64,000 bases of DNA from the NCBI GenBank assembly GCA_022822785.1, contig JAJEAL010000053.1, positions 1 to 64,000 of the forward strand, written 5' to 3'. Shown here piece after piece: positions 9,990 through 18,525 of this stretch; within the stretch, counting starts at the first letter, position 1; each line of letters starts with the position of its first letter. This DNA comes from Candidatus Poribacteria bacterium (GTDB lineage: Bacteria; Poribacteria; WGA-4E; PCPOR2b). Position numbers and translations under genes: made by a program. The notes beneath the pieces are model-generated. The model did not search any database, was not told where the DNA came from, and saw only the letters and a program-made list of their open reading frames with translations.

Positions 9990-12110
9990 CTAACTGAGGG
10001 CGTTGAGGACTTTGTCCGGCGTAATCGGCAGCTCCCGGATACGGACACCGATTGCGTTATAGACAGCGTTAGCAACTGCTCCTGCCGTTGGGATTGTCGG
10101 CGGTTCACCGATTCCCGTTATTTTTCGGTCGGTATCGTAGGCGATCGACACAATCTCAGGAATCTCCATCGTGCCGGGCACTTTGTAATCCTCAAGATTT
10201 GCGTTAAGCATCTTGCCGGTTTGACCATCCATGATACGCTCCTCAAGCAACGCATAGCCCAATCCCATGATGACAGCGCCATTGATCTGGCTTTCGGTTG
10301 TCAGACGGTTGACCACCAAGCCGCAGTCTTGGATGGCGACCACCTTGATGACCTTGACAAGCCCCGTTTCCGTGTCAACTTCGACGTCGGCAAACTGTAC
10401 GCCGGCGGTATCGCCGACCCGGAGGTTTTCGTCCCACTCGCCACCTTCCGAGATGGTTTCCATACCGAGATATCCGGTCGCCTCTTTCCACGGGACGCTC
10501 AGCCTTAAGTCAGCTGCACTGTAAATTCGACCACCGGCGGCGCGTAAATCCATCGGTTCTGCCTCTATCAGTGGCGCGATATGTCCAAAGAGCTTGCGCT
10601 TGGCTGCTATCGCTGCGGTCTTTATCACGGGTGCCACAGAGCCGATTGTCTGGCTGCCCCCACTCCCGCGGGAAGGCAATCCGGGCTCCGTGTCGCCAAC
10701 CTTGACCGTAATGTCTGCGGGCTTCAACCCAAGTTCTTCCGCGACGATAATGGCGATGACCGTCCGGATACCTGTGCCGATATCTTGGGTGCCGGTGACC
10801 GCTTCGACCGCACCACTTGAGTGGATGGTTACCCGGGCTTGCGTTCCCGGCCCGCCACCGCCGCCCCACAAGCCGCAACCCATACCGATGCCACGTTTCT
10901 TAATACCTGTGCCGGAGCCAGGAACGCTGTTACGGCGATGCCAACCAATCTCCTGTGCGCCGAGGGTGTATTCCGCTTGACGAATCTTGTTTCGTCGCGG
11001 ATCGCTGTCACTATTCATACGACGGAATGCTAGCGGATCCATGCCCAGTTTCTCTGCGAGTTCGTCCATTAACGAATCCATCGCAAAAGCGCCCTGCGGA
11101 TGGCCGGGCGCACGCATCGCACGGGCGCTCCCCGCGTTGATTGCAACGGCGGACTTTTCCGTGCGATAATTCGGGACATGATAAACATAGGGACCGGTGA
11201 AACCCGCCCCCGCACCGATACCACCTGTGCCGTAGCCGCTCAGGTCATAAGCGATGAAACGACCATCTTGCGTTGCGCCGGCACGGACCTGCTGTGTCAT
11301 TGACGGACGATTACCGCCGACAAGGTGCTCCGCCTTACGGGTCAGCATTAGCTTGACCGGTGCACCCGCTTTTCGAGCGAGTTTCGCAACGGCGATCCCC
11401 TCCACTCCGGGACCAAACTTACTGCCGAAACCACCACCCATATGTTCGGAGATGACCCGCACCTGATTTTCGGGCAGCTCAAAATGTTGTGCAAGATTTT
11501 GGCGTGTGCCAAAAACCGCCTGTGTCGAAGCCCAAACGGTCAGGTTATCCCCGTCCCATTCGGCAACATTTCCATGTGTCTCCAAACAGACATGCGTTTG
11601 AACCGGCGCGTGGTAGGTCGCTTCAACCTCAACAGCCGCTTCAGCGAACCCTGCCTCGATATCCCCACGTTCATCAACCCGTGGTTCACTCTGATTGCCC
11701 ATCCAATCGTCACGGATTTGAGGTGCCCCGTCCGCTTTTGCACTTTCGACATCAACAACATAATCCAATTCATCATAATCGAATCGAATCAATCGGATCG
11801 CATCCTTTGCGATGTCGTTGGTGGTAGCGGCAATCGCAGCGATCTCCTGTCCTTCATAGCGCACCCGTTTGCCCGGCTCAATCAACAAGATAGCCGCTTT
11901 AACGCCGGGCAGCGCCTCCGCCTCACTGAGGTCTATGCTTGTGATGGTCGCATGGGCAACCGGTGACCGCAGAATGCGGCCGTAAAGCATTCCGGGACGA
12001 TTGATGTCAAACGTATACTTTGCCCTTCCAGTAGCTTTTTCAGCGCCCGACAATCGCGTGACACGTTTGCCTATTAAGCGCGAATCCCTTGCTTCTCCCC
12101 ATGATGCCAT
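9990..12110 (-). CDS. Aldehyde oxidoreductase, molybdopterin-binding subunit (PaoC/CoxL-like)
   Basis: A 706-residue protein of the xanthine oxidase family. It has an Ald_Xan_dh N-terminal domain (RLSGAEKATGRAKYTFDI), the cofactor loops EHMGGGFGSKFG and GSGGSQTIGSV, and near the end IGEPPTIPTAGAVANA, whose Glu is the conserved catalytic residue. It hydroxylates aldehydes or N-heterocycles using water as oxygen donor. It starts 3 bp after the Tat-bearing FeS subunit, so the complex is likely folded in the cytoplasm and exported together. The exact substrate cannot be read from the sequence. Confidence 0.92.
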   Translation of the reverse strand: MASWGEARDSRLIGKRVTRLSGAEKATGRAKYTFDINRPGMLYGRILRSPVAHATITSIDLSEAEALPGVKAAILLIEPGKRVRYEGQEIAAIAATTNDIAKDAIRLIRFDYDELDYVVDVESAKADGAPQIRDDWMGNQSEPRVDERGDIEAGFAEAAVEVEATYHAPVQTHVCLETHGNVAEWDGDNLTVWASTQAVFGTRQNLAQHFELPENQVRVISEHMGGGFGSKFGPGVEGIAVAKLARKAGAPVKLMLTRKAEHLVGGNRPSMTQQVRAGATQDGRFIAYDLSGYGTGGIGAGAGFTGPYVYHVPNYRTEKSAVAINAGSARAMRAPGHPQGAFAMDSLMDELAEKLGMDPLAFRRMNSDSDPRRNKIRQAEYTLGAQEIGWHRRNSVPGSGTGIKKRGIGMGCGLWGGGGGPGTQARVTIHSSGAVEAVTGTQDIGTGIRTVIAIIVAEELGLKPADITVKVGDTEPGLPSRGSGGSQTIGSVAPVIKTAAIAAKRKLFGHIAPLIEAEPMDLRAAGGRIYSAADLRLSVPWKEATGYLGMETISEGGEWDENLRVGDTAGVQFADVEVDTETGLVKVIKVVAIQDCGLVVNRLTTESQINGAVIMGLGYALLEERIMDGQTGKMLNANLEDYKVPGTMEIPEIVSIAYDTDRKITGIGEPPTIPTAGAVANAVYNAIGVRIRELPITPDKVLNALS

Positions 12111-12113
12111 TTT

Positions 12114-12758
12114 CTAGCCTCCTATCTTACGCGAAGCCGTTTTGACCGCCTCAAAGATAAAGGGATAAGTCCCACAGCGACAGATGTTGCCCGCCAATCC
12201 TTCCTTAATTTCCTCATGGCTCGGACTCGGATTCTGATCTAACAACGATTTCGCAGCCACGACAAAGCCGGGTGTACAGAAACCGCACATCAGGGCATCG
12301 TGCTGAACGAACGCTTCTTGCACCGGGTGTAACTGCTCACCGTTGGCAAGCCCCTCGACTGTGGTAATTTCCTTCCCCTCCGCTTCGAGCGCGAGAGTCA
12401 TACAGGAATAAACCGCTTTTCCGCCAACCTGCACTGTACATCCACCGCACTCACCGCGATCGCAGATAGATTTGGCGCCGGTCAGATCGACACGCTCGCC
12501 CCCTGTGTCAATGCCGTCCCGCAAGACGCTCAACAATGTGGTGCGCGATTCGACCTCAACTTCATAGGTCTTCCCATTAATATTGAGTTTGATTTCGGCA
12601 CGGGTGATTTTATCACCCATCTGCGCTTCCGCCGCTGTTTCTGCGCCCACGAGAACAGTTGGTGCAACGCTTGCGGCGACCGCGCCGGTGCCCACGCCTT
12701 TGAGGAAATTCCGCCGCGATATGGGCGTTCCCTGAGTTTGTTCTTTCTCTTTTGACAT
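12114..12758 (-). CDS. Aldehyde oxidoreductase, 2Fe-2S subunit with Tat signal (PaoA-like)
   Basis: 214 residues. The N-terminus has a twin-arginine signal (ISRRNFLKGVGTGAVAAS) followed by a hydrophobic stretch and AEAQ, so export to the periplasm is expected. Two 2Fe-2S motifs follow: CDRGECGGC plus a distal Cys, and CGFCTPG plus ICRCGTYP. Tat signals on this subunit are known in PaoABC of E. coli and related oxidoreductases. First gene of the three-gene operon; ATG at 12758 with GGAGG upstream. No PaoD/XdhC chaperone gene is in the window. Confidence 0.92.
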   Translation of the reverse strand: MSKEKEQTQGTPISRRNFLKGVGTGAVAASVAPTVLVGAETAAEAQMGDKITRAEIKLNINGKTYEVEVESRTTLLSVLRDGIDTGGERVDLTGAKSICDRGECGGCTVQVGGKAVYSCMTLALEAEGKEITTVEGLANGEQLHPVQEAFVQHDALMCGFCTPGFVVAAKSLLDQNPSPSHEEIKEGLAGNICRCGTYPFIFEAVKTASRKIGG

Positions 12759-13102
12759 GTTGTCCTCCTATATTAGCGGTCAAGCAGCGAGCAAAACTAA
12801 AAATCGGTTGCTAACGACCGGTGACCGATGAGGCACTCCAAAATTTTCCGCTGTTACGATTCAATGATGTTGAAAATCCTGAACACAATCTATCATATTT
12901 CACGGTTCCCGTCAAGCGAAAATTCTAGCTCACGCTTTGACCCAATGCTGCGATTGGTGGTATCCAGTTACATATCTTTACGCTTGGAAATTTTCTTTTC
13001 ACTTGACGCCAAAACTTGGCTGTGATAAACTGCCTTGCAACTTGCACACACTTGCTGCAAATAGTAAATTTCACGTTCGATCTTTAGAAGGGAGTTCAAA
13101 AG
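12759..13102. other. Divergent intergenic region between Mo enzyme operon and DUF1326 gene
   Basis: 344 bp between divergent start codons. Apart from a sigma-70-like promoter for the plus-strand gene (13003-13031) I see no gene, hairpin or repeat. The promoter of the Mo enzyme operon must also lie here but no clear hexamers stood out on the minus strand. Confidence 0.5.
13003..13031 (+). promoter_or_regulatory. Sigma-70-like promoter for the DUF1326 gene
   Basis: TTGACG (13003-13008) and TAAACT (13026-13031) are separated by 17 bp. It lies 72 bp before the start codon of the secreted DUF1326 protein. Confidence 0.5.
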
Positions 13103-13759
13103 ATGAAGACCAAGATTTTCACCTTAGCCGCAATCGCGCTGTTACTGACCGTCGCCGGTGCGTTGGCTACGCAACCCGAAACCGTGCAGGGCGAGTATTT
13201 GGAAGCCCGTTCCGTCAGTGTTTATGTCGGAGCGTGTCACTACGGGGCTGAGTATGTCGAAGGGGGCCGGGAGGCAACTCTCGTTTGGAATATCCATCAA
13301 GGGACCTGGAAAGGTGTCTCATTGGAGGGATTGACTGTCGTCGCAGTGGTTACGGCACAGAACAACCTTGCGCTTGACACCACCACACGCCGCAGCGTCC
13401 TGTATATCGACGCGAAGGCGACATCGGAACAGCGAACCGCTTTAACTGATCTGATGACTGTGAAACGTAATGAGACCCTCGGTGAAGTTGTGAGTACAGC
13501 GCACGTACCAATCACGTTCACAAAACAAGACGTGAAATACGATCTGCGGGTTGGGGAGGTATTAACGCTATCCGTTTCGCGCTACCCGTGCCAAAACTGC
13601 ACACAGCCGCACCAGATCTGGTACAAGCCGTTAGAGCAGCTCGATACTCCTATCGTCGGCAAATCGACCACCTATTGCTATCAAGACAAAATTCTCTCCG
13701 TCACCTGGAATTGCGGTGAAGACACAAATAACGTTTTCGTTGGCAGCTTTGCAATGTAG
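13103..13759 (+). CDS. Secreted DUF1326-domain protein
   Basis: 218 residues with a Sec signal peptide (MKTKIFTLAAIALLLTVAG, cleavage after GALA). The mature part shows the DUF1326 pattern: GEYLEARS at the start, a single early Cys in VGACHYG, then LVWNIHQGTWKGVSLEGL and later Cys pairs (YPCQNC). DUF1326 proteins often act or occur with copper or heme functions, but their role is not defined. ATG at 13103 has GAAGGGAG upstream. It is probably monocistronic: its own promoter lies upstream and a hairpin follows the stop. Confidence 0.75.
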   Translation: MKTKIFTLAAIALLLTVAGALATQPETVQGEYLEARSVSVYVGACHYGAEYVEGGREATLVWNIHQGTWKGVSLEGLTVVAVVTAQNNLALDTTTRRSVLYIDAKATSEQRTALTDLMTVKRNETLGEVVSTAHVPITFTKQDVKYDLRVGEVLTLSVSRYPCQNCTQPHQIWYKPLEQLDTPIVGKSTTYCYQDKILSVTWNCGEDTNNVFVGSFAM

Positions 13760-13767
13760 ATTATTTA

Positions 13768-13798
13768 GGTGGAAGGTGGTATCTGCTGACCTTCCACC
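13768..13798 (+). terminator. Hairpin downstream of the DUF1326 gene
   Basis: Perfect 10-bp arms GGTGGAAGGT and ACCTTCCACC with an 11-nt loop, 9 bases after the stop codon. There is no clear T tract after it, so it may be a Rho-assisted terminator or an mRNA end protector. Confidence 0.45.
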
Positions 13799-13890
13799 CT
13801 TCCTTCCCGCCCAACCCATTCCTATCCTCAATATGCATTATCTCTTTATCCTTGCATAACCGTTGTTTTAACAAATCAGAGGGAATATCA

Positions 13891-14571
13891 ATGCTAGACA
13901 ACAACGTATTTCTCGGTGAACTCACACGGAAAGAACTTGGAGAAGTCATCTCTAGTGGCACGATTAAAGGGGCGATTGTTCCAACGGGTGCTACCGAACA
14001 GCATCAAGACCATCTGGCGATGATCCACGATACCGCTAGCGTCACAGAAATTGCCAAACGGGCTGCGACCAACTTTTATCCCCACGTGCTGGTTACCCCC
14101 ACTGTCTCTATGTCGGTGTCGGAACACCACATGAAGCAGGGCGGTGCGCTGACCATACGTCCGGAGATCCATCTCGAATATGTCCATGATGTGTGCGATA
14201 GCTTGAAACGGCTGGGTGTCCCAAAAGTCATGGTGCTCAACGGGCACGGCGGCAACAAGCGAGAGAATCTTGAGCCTGTCGCTCCCGATCAGATGAAGCG
14301 GCTTGATGACATGGGTGTCACGTATGTGACTTATTGGGAGACCGCCCCCCAATCTTTCTATGAGGCGAATTTGGAGCTGGAACGGAGCGCGGGGCACGCC
14401 GGCGAGTTTGAGACCTCATTTGCGATGGTCGTTTTTCCGGAGCGCATCCGGACGGGCGAAGTCAACTACGACAACGCAAAATTAGCGACCGTGCCCAAAG
14501 GTGGACAGATTCTCGACGCCGTTGTCGCAGGCGTTTCCGAACGTATCCAACAGATGCTTGATGAAACATAA
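13891..14571 (+). CDS. Creatininase-family amidohydrolase
   Basis: The start ATG at 13891 (MLDNNVFLGELT) is preceded by AGAGGGAATATCA; 226 residues, typical for the family. Motifs: GATEQHQDHL at 33-42 (metal-binding Glu and His), D47, NGHGGN at 117-122 and HAGEFETS near 168. Members are Mn/Zn hydrolases of cyclic or linear amides such as creatinine or formamidopyrimidine-type intermediates. It is followed by a TIM-barrel isomerase. The true substrate is unknown; a link to purine or ureide breakdown is only suggested by other genes in the window. Confidence 0.9.
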   Translation: MLDNNVFLGELTRKELGEVISSGTIKGAIVPTGATEQHQDHLAMIHDTASVTEIAKRAATNFYPHVLVTPTVSMSVSEHHMKQGGALTIRPEIHLEYVHDVCDSLKRLGVPKVMVLNGHGGNKRENLEPVAPDQMKRLDDMGVTYVTYWETAPQSFYEANLELERSAGHAGEFETSFAMVVFPERIRTGEVNYDNAKLATVPKGGQILDAVVAGVSERIQQMLDET

Positions 14572-14626
14572 ATCGCTGATCAAATCGTAGGGAACGCAGG
14601 TTTGTGTTCCGCACAAGGAGGTTATA

Positions 14627-15508
14627 GTGGCGAAATATAGTTTAGCTTCGGGACTTTTCTTTCTTGACGCAGAGAGTACAGCGAGACATGATGTTGCCGC
14701 GGCGCTTGAATCGATCGCTGCCGCTGGTTTCAGTGAGACCGAGCTGATGGCTGAGGGCGATGAGTGGCAGGCACCGGGTTCACACGACGCGGGCCCGTGT
14801 CGCGAGGCGTTGGAGCGATTTAACATTTTTCCGCACACCATACACACACCCATGTCGGGCGTGAACTTGGCGAGCTCAATTGAGGAGATTCGGCGTGACA
14901 GTGTCGCCCGTATCGGGGATGCGATGCGGTATCTTGGAGAGCTTGGCGGACGGGCCGCAATTGTGCACCCAACGGGCGCCACCACCGCTGAAGAAGCGCC
15001 TTATGCGTTGGAAAATGTCGGTGCAGCGGCAGAACGTATCCACCGCTCTGTGAGTGAGTTGGTCGATGTTGCAGCGGAAACCGGGGTCCGTATCGCATTA
15101 GAGAATCTCCCGAATACGAGCATACCGTGTCGTCCGCTGAAGTCTATGGAGGAGTTACGCGCTTTCATCGCTGGTTTTCCGCCCGAACATGTAGGGCTGT
15201 GCTTGGATACGGGGCACGCCTGTATCAGTGGATTTGATCCGGCGCAGCAGGCACGGGTCGCGTCGGAGAGGCTTTGTGCGCTGCACATACAGGATGTTGA
15301 TGGAAAGGACGATTGTCATTGGGTTCCGGGGCATGGGGTCATTGACTGGTCTGCTCTTGGGGAAGCACTGACGGACATCGGCTTTGACGGCGCATGGACG
15401 ATAGAAGCGCTAGCGGGACGAACTGAGTCCACCGCGGAGCAGGTCGCTGCCGAGTGCACCGCATTATCCAAAGAGTGGGAAGCAGGTGGGATGTCGAATC
15501 CGGGATAG
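14627..15508 (+). CDS. Sugar phosphate isomerase/epimerase, xylose isomerase-like TIM barrel
   Basis: GTG start at 14627, 5 bases after AAGGAGG; 293 residues. AP_endonuc_2 type barrel features: PHTIHTPMSGVNLAS, IALENLPNT (metal Glu), VGLCLDTGHACISGFDP (Asp and His), LHIQDVDGKDD and HWVPGHGVIDW with a further metal ligand. Such enzymes isomerise or epimerise ketoses or cut inositol-derived substrates. It follows the creatininase gene by 55 bp, in a gap with a small GGAAC...GTTCC hairpin, so the two may be co-transcribed. Confidence 0.88.
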   Translation: MAKYSLASGLFFLDAESTARHDVAAALESIAAAGFSETELMAEGDEWQAPGSHDAGPCREALERFNIFPHTIHTPMSGVNLASSIEEIRRDSVARIGDAMRYLGELGGRAAIVHPTGATTAEEAPYALENVGAAAERIHRSVSELVDVAAETGVRIALENLPNTSIPCRPLKSMEELRAFIAGFPPEHVGLCLDTGHACISGFDPAQQARVASERLCALHIQDVDGKDDCHWVPGHGVIDWSALGEALTDIGFDGAWTIEALAGRTESTAEQVAAECTALSKEWEAGGMSNPG

Positions 15509-15511
15509 GTG

Positions 15512-15599
15512 TATAGTAGATCTTAGAATTAATGAGACACTCCAAATCGAACCGCATTGCACCCAGGGCCGGTAGGTGCGGTTAGAAACCGCACCTACC
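15512..15599. mobile_element. MITE family 1, partial copy with GC-rich palindrome
   Basis: The left end TATAGTAGATCTTAGAATTA and GAGACACTCC match the family, but the right end is missing and the next gene begins at 15618. The interior contains a perfect 13-bp palindrome, GGTAGGTGCGGTT (15571-15583) and AACCGCACCTACC (15587-15599), with a 3-nt loop. It may terminate transcription from upstream. Confidence 0.75.
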
Positions 15600-15617
15600 A
15601 TACACGGGGAGCGATAT

Positions 15618-17525
15618 ATGATTACAATCACGGCGACAATACCGCTTACCGGACCGCCCGCATGGGCGGTATTGGAACGGCAGCTGTTCGATCTCATGGA
15701 CCAATCGGTGCATCCGTTCTTGGAACGGTACACCCGTCCCGATGGCAGCCTGATCGGCGGCGAAGAGATCAATGGCAGCGAGGACGACTTCTACGAGAGC
15801 TTTTACAACTGGCCCCTGCTGTATCTCTTGGGCGGTGGAGACCATCTGCTAGAATTGGGGGCGCGTCAATGGAACGCTGTCACCCGGCAATTGACCCGGA
15901 TGGGACGGGTTCACAAGGAGTACGTCCGGCGAGATGATCAGTTCCATCAAGCGGAAAGTGACATCTATTTCTACCTGCTCTGTTTGGCTGACCCAAACCG
16001 CTCGGAACACCTTGAACGGGCCCAACGATTTGCCGGACTGTACATGAACGAGGATTCCGACGCCTTAAACTACGATCCGGCACACAAAATCATCCGCTCC
16101 CCCTACAACGGCAGTGACGGTCCCGACATGTCGATGTCGGAAGGACGGTCCTACAGCTATTCCCCCGGTATGGCGCGATACGGCTTGCCTCATTACGACC
16201 TTCCCGGCATCACCCAAATTGAAGACCTGAAAGATTCGATGTTGGCACAGCGCATGGGCGCAGCGATGAATCAACGCATGAGTCGTGGGGATGTGGTTGC
16301 CAACCTTGCAGTCACCAGCTTGGTCACCAACGCTTACTTGCTCACCGGCGAAGATAAATATCGGGATTGGGTTTTAGAGTACACCGACGCTTGGATAGAA
16401 CGCGCCCGTCAGAATGACGGACTGCTTCCGGACAATGTTGGACTGTCCGGTCAGGTCGGTGAATATATCGACGGGAATTGGTATGGTGGACTCTACGGCT
16501 GGACCTGGCCCCACGGGTTTTACAATATCCAGATGGCAGCCTTGGTTGCAGCGGCTAACGCTTATCTGCTAACCCAAGACGTTAGCTACCTAGACCTGCC
16601 CCGTATTCAGATGGATCGCATGGTGGCGCGTGGCGAGATTCGCGATGTCCGTCAGGAGCACATGAGCCTCGGCGAACACTGGCTCGGTCAGTTCTCAGCG
16701 TTGGGAGAACAGCACGACACCTTCCTCGTTCCGTATCGCTACGGAGATGCTGGCTGGTTCGACTACCAACCGATGTCGCCGATTTATCCGGTGTCGCTCT
16801 GGAATCTGTCGATGGCATCGGAGGATTGGGAACGGATTGAGGAGATTCGCCAGGCTAGTGGATACGATTGGAGGGCGGTGTTTTCCTTCCACAGCAAAGA
16901 AGATGCGGGGCACGAGCAGCCGTGGGTCCGTTTCCTAGCGGGTGATAACGCCACCTATCCCGAAGAAATCTTAGGGGCAAGTTACCATCAGGTCTGCCGC
17001 CGGTTGGACCTGATTCGCGGGGATGAAGAGGCAACCACCCATCGAGATCCTCACCGCTGGCAGCAAACCAACCCGGTGACAACCGAGGCGTTGATTCAAC
17101 TGACGCTGGGTGCGCCGCAACTGATTTACAACGGAGGTCTCTTGATGTCCCGCCTCCGATACTTCGACTTCAATCGAAAACGCCCCGGTCTGCCCAAAGA
17201 TGTGGCTGCCCTCGTCGAAACGCTTGAAGCGAATCGGACAGTCGTGCGGTTGGTCAATCTCAGCCCTTTGGAGACGAGAGAGGTGGTGGTTCAGGGCGGA
17301 GCGTTTGGTGAGCACCACTTTACGGACGTTCAGTATGCCCATCGTACAAGCGAGTATCCGGGAGGAATTGCGGCCTATGCCGCACCGCCCATAGCCGAAG
17401 AAACCCGGACCGCGTCCATAGACTCAAACCGTCTCCGGGTCGTGCTGCCTCCCGCGACTGAAATTACACTCGATTTGGGAACGGCCTGTTTTGTTAATCA
17501 GCCCTCCGCTGCCTTTCCTTGGTAA
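15618..17525 (+). CDS. Large uncharacterised protein, probably alpha/alpha-barrel glycosidase-like
   Basis: The start ATG at 15618 avoids coding through the upstream repeat; 635 residues, no signal peptide. I recognise no named family. The middle has regularly spaced helix-rich segments with Trp/Tyr and acidic residues (DDFYESFYNWPLLYLLGG, VHKEYVRRDDQFHQAESD, LYGWTWPHGFYNIQMAAL), resembling six-hairpin glycosidase folds. The last 120 residues look like a beta-rich accessory domain (RTVVRLVNLSPLETREVVV). Surrounding genes suggest carbohydrate breakdown. Function inferred only from fold impression. Confidence 0.6.
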   Translation: MITITATIPLTGPPAWAVLERQLFDLMDQSVHPFLERYTRPDGSLIGGEEINGSEDDFYESFYNWPLLYLLGGGDHLLELGARQWNAVTRQLTRMGRVHKEYVRRDDQFHQAESDIYFYLLCLADPNRSEHLERAQRFAGLYMNEDSDALNYDPAHKIIRSPYNGSDGPDMSMSEGRSYSYSPGMARYGLPHYDLPGITQIEDLKDSMLAQRMGAAMNQRMSRGDVVANLAVTSLVTNAYLLTGEDKYRDWVLEYTDAWIERARQNDGLLPDNVGLSGQVGEYIDGNWYGGLYGWTWPHGFYNIQMAALVAAANAYLLTQDVSYLDLPRIQMDRMVARGEIRDVRQEHMSLGEHWLGQFSALGEQHDTFLVPYRYGDAGWFDYQPMSPIYPVSLWNLSMASEDWERIEEIRQASGYDWRAVFSFHSKEDAGHEQPWVRFLAGDNATYPEEILGASYHQVCRRLDLIRGDEEATTHRDPHRWQQTNPVTTEALIQLTLGAPQLIYNGGLLMSRLRYFDFNRKRPGLPKDVAALVETLEANRTVVRLVNLSPLETREVVVQGGAFGEHHFTDVQYAHRTSEYPGGIAAYAAPPIAEETRTASIDSNRLRVVLPPATEITLDLGTACFVNQPSAAFPW

Positions 17526-17610
17526 GCGAAGACTGTCGTTATGAATAGTTTTTCGGACTATGACCGTCACACTGTTCCAGTACAAACCCTAGAAATGGAG
17601 GTGTATCGCT

Positions 17611-18480
17611 ATGCTAACACCATCGCAGATTGACGAATTCCATCGCAACGGCTTCCTCAACGGCGGTCCCGTCCTGACCGGTGAGGAACTGAAAGAACTG
17701 CGAGCGGATTTAGACAGCATCTTGGAGAAGGGCCCCGATGGCTTCTCCAACGAAGAGCCGCAGCCGGTGTTGTTCCGCAACATGTCCGGACGAGCGGATG
17801 GACCCGACGCGCTTGCTGTTTGGCAGATTGTCAATATCTGGGAAGCTGCCCCATCCTTTGAGCGACTGATTTATCATCCATCCATCGTTAAGGGGATAAG
17901 TCAGTTGACGGACGCCTCCGATCTGATGGTCTGGCACGACCAGATTCAGTACAAACCCGCTAACTACGGCGGGGCAACCCGCTGGCACCAAGATGCCCCA
18001 CTGTGGCCCATCATCCTCCCAATGACTCCTGTATCGGCGTGGGTTGCCTTGGATGATGCCGATGAGGAGAACGGTTGTATGTGGATGGTTCCCGGTAGCT
18101 ACAAATGGGGCGATCAGATGCCGTATCTTCGGACCCAACAACACCTTGAGGGGCGCGAAGAGTTCATGAACCTTCAAGGATTTTCGCCGCCCGCCGATTC
18201 TGAAATCAAGGTTGTCGAGCCACAACCCCGACCGGTCAAGAGTGGCGAGGTGTCGTTTCATCACTCACTGACATGGCATGGATCGCCGTTCAACCGATCG
18301 AATCGACCGCGCCGCGCTATTGCCATTCACTACATGACCGGAGAGTCACGTTTTGTCGCAAGTGGAGAGCATGTAATGAAGCAGTTCGTGGAACTCAAAG
18401 ACGGTGCGCCTATGGCGGAAGCCGGCGAACATTTCCCTGCTGTCTGCCGAGGTGGTGAACCCGTTGGTGCCCCCGCGTAG
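17611..18480 (+). CDS. Phytanoyl-CoA dioxygenase (PhyH) family protein
   Basis: 289 residues, start ATG 17611 with GGAGG 9 bases upstream. The iron site is visible: TRWHQDAPLWP gives His126 and Asp128, TWHGSPFNRS gives the distal His near 223, and the Arg in RPRRA would bind 2-oxoglutarate. Such Fe(II)/2-oxoglutarate enzymes hydroxylate lipids, amino acids or secondary metabolites. One of three PhyH genes in the window, of low mutual similarity. The substrate is unknown; neighbours suggest small-molecule catabolism. Confidence 0.9.
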   Translation: MLTPSQIDEFHRNGFLNGGPVLTGEELKELRADLDSILEKGPDGFSNEEPQPVLFRNMSGRADGPDALAVWQIVNIWEAAPSFERLIYHPSIVKGISQLTDASDLMVWHDQIQYKPANYGGATRWHQDAPLWPIILPMTPVSAWVALDDADEENGCMWMVPGSYKWGDQMPYLRTQQHLEGREEFMNLQGFSPPADSEIKVVEPQPRPVKSGEVSFHHSLTWHGSPFNRSNRPRRAIAIHYMTGESRFVASGEHVMKQFVELKDGAPMAEAGEHFPAVCRGGEPVGAPA

Positions 18481-18525
18481 TTGTGAACGTTGGAAAAACG
18501 TTAAGGACATAACCGGAGAATCGAT

